Positions 58,921 through 64,000 of a stretch of 64,000 bases of DNA are shown here, piece after piece. The notes under the pieces are model-generated. The model ran no database searches. It saw only the letters and a list, made by a program, of their open reading frames with translations, and was not told the DNA's origin. Positions within the stretch are counted from its first letter, which is position 1, and each line of letters starts with the position of its first letter. The stretch is from assembly GCA_963169105.1 (NCBI GenBank), contig OY720639.1, positions 92,578,559 through 92,642,558 on the forward strand. The letters run 5' to 3'. Both the position numbers and the translations under genes were made by a program. The stretch is from Ceriagrion tenellum (Eukaryota > Arthropoda > Insecta > Odonata > Coenagrionidae).

Positions 58921-61900
58921 CACGCTTTATTGGTCATTCATTTTTTTTTGTTTCTGGCGGAATATTTAACACGAAGTTTGACAAGGAGGAAAACTGCTGA
59001 TGCAGCAAAAACGTCGAATCGGATATGCTGCTCTCGTCAAAGCGTTGAGATAAAGAATAATTTAATCTGGGAAACGGCCTTCAACTTTGATGCGCTAACT
59101 ATGTCCAACGATCTTAAAATTACGCTTGGCCATTAAATGATAGCATACTCACTTAATTATAAGGCAAGGGAGGGTTTTGAATAAGAAAAAATATCTCACC
59201 GAAGTGGAAATTTTATTCTTAATAATTTGTTTCCTCTTTTACTTTTTGTGAGTCAATTTGCATATAAAACTTGATTGATTATTCATGTTTCATTTTCTAG
59301 GGTATATTTAAAAGACCATTCTAACCAGTTTTAAGTCTATATCCGTTGAATAACAACCATAGTATTCGTTCAACTTTTAGAAAAATTGCCAAAACATAAG
59401 CTAAAGTCCCTACTCCAGGTATCACATCTCTTTTTCTAATATTCTCTAATTAATATCCAGTTGAATCATCATGTAAATCATAAAAAACATTGACCAATTG
59501 AGTGGATACGTATGATGCACTAAATATACTCAAAAAAGATATCTGAACATGCAACAACTTGTTGTAGATAACAAAGATTGAAACCTGAAATTATTAATTT
59601 GAGCGGGTATCCAATGAGATTAACAATGTGGGCATTATATCGAACAAAACTGGGATTTATTTTCAATAGTAATAAAAATTACTTCAAAAATTTAAATGTT
59701 GCTCGGTTTTCTACCCAACTGAGTCAATGCGCCATCATATTGACATATTATTTAGCTACTTTGACTTTTGGCTTTAACGTTCAAAAGGAATGGGGTATAA
59801 TAACTGGTAATTTATCATTGGCTGCAGAAACAAGCACATATTACCAACTTGCAGAGTTCCATTAAAACACTAGACAACGAGCTACATGAGCAAAACTAAA
59901 AAACTCCTTTACGGTCAAAACGCCGATTTTATTTCAGAACTGGAAACCTTAGATTGGCCAAAAATAATTCATAAAAGTGAGTACAACAATTGCTCAGAGG
60001 TAAAGTAGCCGCACAATTGTTGGCTATCACCTATTTGTTAATTAATGCAGAGGTGAACTTTGAACACTTAATCAACCCAATACAATTAATAACATAACAG
60101 AGAAATGTAAAACTAATTAATAATAAATATGTATGAAGTAGTAGTGCTTAAACCCACGTAGCTTTCAAATCAAAATCTTGATCAAGAAATATAATTATTG
60201 GTCTTTATAATAGTTTTCTCGGTGCTGAATGCAAGAAAAAATTTTATCTAAAAGACGAAGAATGATATGAGTGTGCCGTAAAGCTGTATCAACTTTAATT
60301 ACAACTCAACCCCTTTTTATAGCAACAGAAACTTTAAAGGAAACCCCTGGTTGAACAGCTCAGCGAGTAAAGGCTTCAATTCTGATCATCAATTATAACG
60401 AAATGAAAACTCGTGTAAGATAAACCAAATTGTAACTTTACCGCTTACCACCAGCAAGACGAACAAGAAAGAAACCAACCCAAAGAATAATATAGTGAGA
60501 TGACTTGGATCCAAAACATTTTCCTCCAATCCACGTTCGGGAGAAAGTCACCCTTCTCCAGAGTTATAGGCAACATTGGGACAAAATAAGAGGAACTGAT
60601 ATTAAGAGAAACCTTGTGAAAACCAAAATGAACTAGTTAAAAATTAAAATGGAAAGTTGGAAAACTTTGCTGGTACCGGATTGGAAATACTGGCTTATCA
60701 ATTACCGAGAAGCCTTTCTTTCGAATAATAAAATTTTGATTCCTGCCTGAATACCTAATACTATAAATTTGTGGGCTAAAAGAGCTCATGTTGTAAGAAT
60801 TAAAATAAAATTTATCTGAACTACCTTGTCTTAATTATCTCCAGTAAAATCAACAATTTAAGAAGTAATAACATCATACATTTCATGCATGACGTTCGCG
60901 GGCATATTTTCCGTAGAATTTGAGGTATAGCCATTATTCCAGAAAAATCACCCATTGTACGCTATAAAACCTTCCTATAATCTTAGAAAACTGTTTTTAC
61001 CAGCTCAAAACACACAAAAACAACTTTTGACAGAGAAAATGAGGGATAAATGAGAGTTAGTTAAAAAACATTATTTTACGTCAGTTGAATGCACAAGTAG
61101 ACAAAATATTTTGTCCTCGGGAAAAAATTAATCTTTAAAATACATCCAAAAAAAGTAGAAAAATTAAAAAGAATATCACTCAACACGCAAGTGCTAACTA
61201 TTATCATTTATTTTTTTTATTTTTTATGTATTCAGCCATACCCAGCAACAATTTTTATTGCAAGGACATTCAGTGACATTTAGATGAATGTCATCGGAGC
61301 AGGAAAAGATTACTTTTTGCATCACGTTTCTATTAATTGCAAATTATTGGCATCAAACAGTGCACCAAAGGCTTAGCTTCCAGTTTCAATTGGACTTTTT
61401 AGTTTACACATAACCTAAGACCAACACAGGGAAATTTTGTCATCATCTATTTCTATGAGCAATTTCAGATAGAGCCCATAAACGTGTTCACTGAGTAGAG
61501 ATAATAACAAAATTTTGGCTCAGGGAGTTACAGTGAGGAAAAATATACTGGAGCGGATAATGGCCCAGAAAAACTATGTCATTTTTTATACCCTTTACTT
61601 AAAAATTGAACTTGTAAAACACAGTAGTTTTGCAAAGAGGGCATTCACCTAGAGGATAGGTTTTATCAGCTACCAAATAGCGTGATGAGCTAACAATGTC
61701 AGGCATAACCTTCAACGATGGGCGACAAAGAATGCATTTAAGTTTGTTAACGAGAGAATGTTTCCTTGAATGGATTACCAATCATATGCCTTTGCTTTTC
61801 CGGAAAATGCACCGGCCACAACGTTATCTAGGATTCCTTTTCCTAAGTAGGTTTTTGAAAGATCGATTAGATCTTCCTCTTGTATGAAAATTTAAAGCCA

Positions 61901-62360
61901 GCACATAATTATTCTTGCACAATTTTTTGCTGTAAATACCACCATTGGAGAATGTAACGGGCACACCTCGCTTTGGCATGAAGTATATTGGTCACGATAT
62001 TTAAGTTTGACTTTTTTATAGGAGTGTTATGAATAAAGCCGGTAAAGACCTTCATGTTGCGAATGTATTTAAATACCCTAATATTTACAAGCTAACCAGT
62101 GACATTGTTATACTTTGCATGATTTATACTTCGTTTGTCTTTTGATTTTGACTCGCTGTTATATCCGAGTCTTTTTCAGTCCAGTCGTGTTCAGGTCTTT
62201 GGATTATAAAGACTTAAGTTAACTCTCTGCACGCTGAATTTATTCTAATACTTCAAACAAGGTCTTTCCATTTCTGTCTTTGAAGTCCGAGTGATCTTCT
62301 CGCTCTCGGATCCAATTTCATAACTTTTGCGGGTATTGGGTTTATAACACACAGAAATAA
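58921..62360. other. No gene seen; AT-rich
   Basis: AT-rich over about 3.4 kb. Open frames at 58930-59136, 59578-59865, 61599-61781 and 61696-61887 do not match a family that I recognise. The minus-strand one at 61599-61781 has two CxxC pairs (KCILC, ECPLC), but has no start consistent with a gene and no recognisable context. Confidence 0.4.
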
Positions 62361-62408
62361 TCTCGTGATAATAATAAATTTATCTCTCGTGATAATAATA
62401 AATTTATA
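62361..62408. repeat. 24-bp tandem duplication at the edge of the foldback element
   Basis: TCTCGTGATAATAATAAATT starts at 62361 and 62385, period 24 bp. The second copy runs into the left end of the foldback element. Confidence 0.85.
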
Positions 62409-63283
62409 AAAATTCCTCAACTGCGACTAATGCGATTGCGTGAAACTACGTACCGTGCGTAGCTATGGTGAATATTAAAGGGATCAATTTCGGAAATTTT
62501 CACACTTTTAGTATATAACATGTTAAAAAAGTGAAAACTGTCGATCCACTGACTAAAAAAGATGAATTAAGTACAACGGTTCCTCACGTGATTGTGTTCC
62601 GCAACCGTGATTGTGTTCAGTATATTTCAAAATATAGCTATTATTTGACTGTCATCCGTTTAAATTTGGATCCTAGTTAGATTTGAGTAATGGTATCATC
62701 TATCCTTCCATCAAAATATACACTTTTCGGTACAACTAAGTTTTCACAGAATTCTTGTTTTAATGATGGGTGGAGTTTTGCTCTATCACGCCGAATTCTG
62801 TTCCTCTATCACCAAAGACTTATTCTCATTTGATATTAAACCAGCGTCAGCTAAAGCTGAAGAAACAACAGATGCGGTAGCTCTCTCACTCAAATTTTAT
62901 CTGTGTGCATCAAACATTGAATTCTCCAAATTTAAATGAGTCTTGGATGGAGTTATCACCTTTTTTTAACAATTCTGTGGAGCCAAGATATTCCTCTGAT
63001 GAACTTTGAGGTTCAAAATATTCTGAAACTGTTGGGCTGCTTTTGCTATATTTTTGAAGTATACTGATAAGTTGCGGAACACACTCACGAGAGGAACCAT
63101 TGTACTTAATTCACCAATTTTTTGTCAGTATATCGACAGTTACTTTTCACTTTTTTAACATATTATATACTAAAAGTGTGAAAACTGTCGAAATTGATCC
63201 CTTTAATATTCACCATAGCTACGCACGGTACGTAGTTTCACGCAATCGCATTAATCGCAGTTGAGGAATTGTTATAAATTTAT
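62398..63283. mobile_element. Foldback element with ~210-bp terminal inverted repeats
   Basis: The left arm 62398-62605 and right arm 63071-63283 are reverse complements over about 210 bp with scattered mismatches. Shared blocks include ATTCCTCAACTGCG, TGAAACTACGTACCGTGCG, TAGCTATGGTGAATATTAAA, TTTCACACTTTTAGTATATA and TGTGTTCCGCAAC. Both arms are bounded outside by ATAAATTTAT, which is palindromic and could be a target duplication or the start of the arms. The ~465-bp middle has no recognisable protein. It is a non-autonomous long-TIR element; superfamily unassigned. Confidence 0.88.
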
Positions 63284-64000
63284 GAAACTTTTTACTTGAA
63301 TTTTGCTTTGAATTTATACAGGTAATTAAGGTTAGTTTTAATGATCGACTGGTGCGTTTTAGTATATGACCATACAAGTATGCGCGCGCCTTTAATGGAT
63401 TTAACCATAAACGAAAAAGTTGCCTTATATTTTCTATTGACGTTTATTCCCAATGTTTGGATTTATATGGTCCAAATTTATTATTGAAGCTGATTTTAAA
63501 GTAAACAATCGAGAGGTAGTAGACTGTATTTTGATAAGAAAACACAATTTTGGCAGAATTTCGAAAACTCATGAAAAATGCTTAAAAATAAGTGAAAAAT
63601 CGACCTTAAATACTCAGAAATAAAATTTTTCACCACTCATTCCATAAATATCAACTAAAATATGTTAAATGAACTATTTTCTACTAATACTAGTGAGAAT
63701 AAACATTTTAAAAAATATTTCAAGAAATATGGAGGAAAAACCCTAAAAAAGTCGATAATTCCTGAAAATGGACGTAAAAACTCATTTTTTATCAGGTTAG
63801 AGTGGAAAGCCCAATTTCCAAGCCTCAACCCTGCGCAATAATCTTGCTCGTACTTCCTTGTCATAGCAAATAATTAGGTTTGGCACCCCTCGGGAGAGAA
63901 TTTGCGAGAAAAGCCTTTTTTCGAACCACCCTAATATCCAATGAGATGAAGAGGGAAGGAAACACCTGCATTGGCAACACCATCAAACTACTGCCTGAAA
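63284..64000. other. No gene seen; AT-rich
   Basis: AT-rich sequence to the window end; the open frame at 63655-63864 (minus) has no domain. Confidence 0.45.

Noticed and set aside
61599..61781. Possible zinc-binding exon (two CxxC pairs, minus)
   Set aside because: Spacing does not match a family I recognise; no ATG start, no splice context or homologous copy in the window.
1..64000. CRISPR arrays, bacterial operons, rRNA, LTR retrotransposon gag-pol or viral genes
   Set aside because: No regularly spaced repeats, no ribosome-site-linked gene strings, no rRNA-like blocks, and no protease, integrase or LTR pair were seen.

Overview
The window looks like intergenic or intronic DNA from a large, AT-rich, transposon-rich animal genome, most likely an arthropod and plausibly an insect. 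The basis is the mix of degenerate jockey/CR1-like and RTE-like non-LTR retrotransposons, Penelope-like elements (PLEs) with hammerhead-type ends, TTAA-flanked piggyBac-type non-autonomous elements and tRNA-derived SINEs. There is no operon structure, and no rRNA, intact tRNA or CRISPR array. Nothing in the sequence fixes the species. I found no host protein-coding exon that I can support; every recognisable protein fragment belongs to a mobile element and carries stops or frameshifts.

Layout. 0-7 kb: a LINE tail split by a ~610 bp insertion, a minus-strand LINE 3' end at 2.9-3.8 kb, and an RTE 3' end at 6.5 kb. 7.9-9.8 kb: a G+C-rich, purine/pyrimidine-skewed island followed by a decayed tandem duplication. 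9.85-12.0 kb: a jockey/CR1-like LINE (+) meeting an RTE-like LINE (-) tail to tail. 13.4-14.4 kb: an 87-bp tandem duplication and another RTE fragment. 18-22.7 kb: a CR1-like scrap, a hammerhead-like PLE end, a G+C-rich island, and a ~567-bp tandem duplication whose second copy received a LINE with a 13-bp target duplication. 24.4-24.9 kb: a PLE endonuclease fragment. 27.1-29.0 kb: a nested cluster of a CR1-like LINE, three tRNA-derived SINEs and a 230-bp TTAA-flanked hairpin element. 33.4-36.3 kb: ~120-bp repeat units, a 26-bp triplicate, and a PLE insertion with 10-bp target duplications and inverted ends. 37.1-39.2 kb: a repeat copy, a LINE scrap, and a minus-strand PLE retaining YVDD, GIY-YIG and a hammerhead core. 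41.6-42.6 kb: a composite piggyBac-type element with one left and two right ends. 48.6-51.2 kb: a nearly complete but dead RTE-like LINE (-). 55.6-56.7 kb: a LINE interrupted by an RTE fragment. 62.4-63.3 kb: a foldback element with ~210-bp inverted arms.

How the parts relate. The window is a record of successive insertions. Shared 3' termini show one RTE-like family hitting at least four places. Hammerhead-like cores (CUGANGA, short stem II, GAAA, then in the best cases a short palindrome) recur about nine times, four with intact cores, and mark several PLE lineages. Paired copies give empty-site evidence for two insertions (a LINE at 21.6 kb and a SINE at 27.9 kb). The most interesting material is the PLE/hammerhead set and the two TTAA-flanked elements; no undescribed protein system is visible. 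Boundaries of degenerate pieces are accurate to perhaps 10-50 bp unless a target duplication is given.
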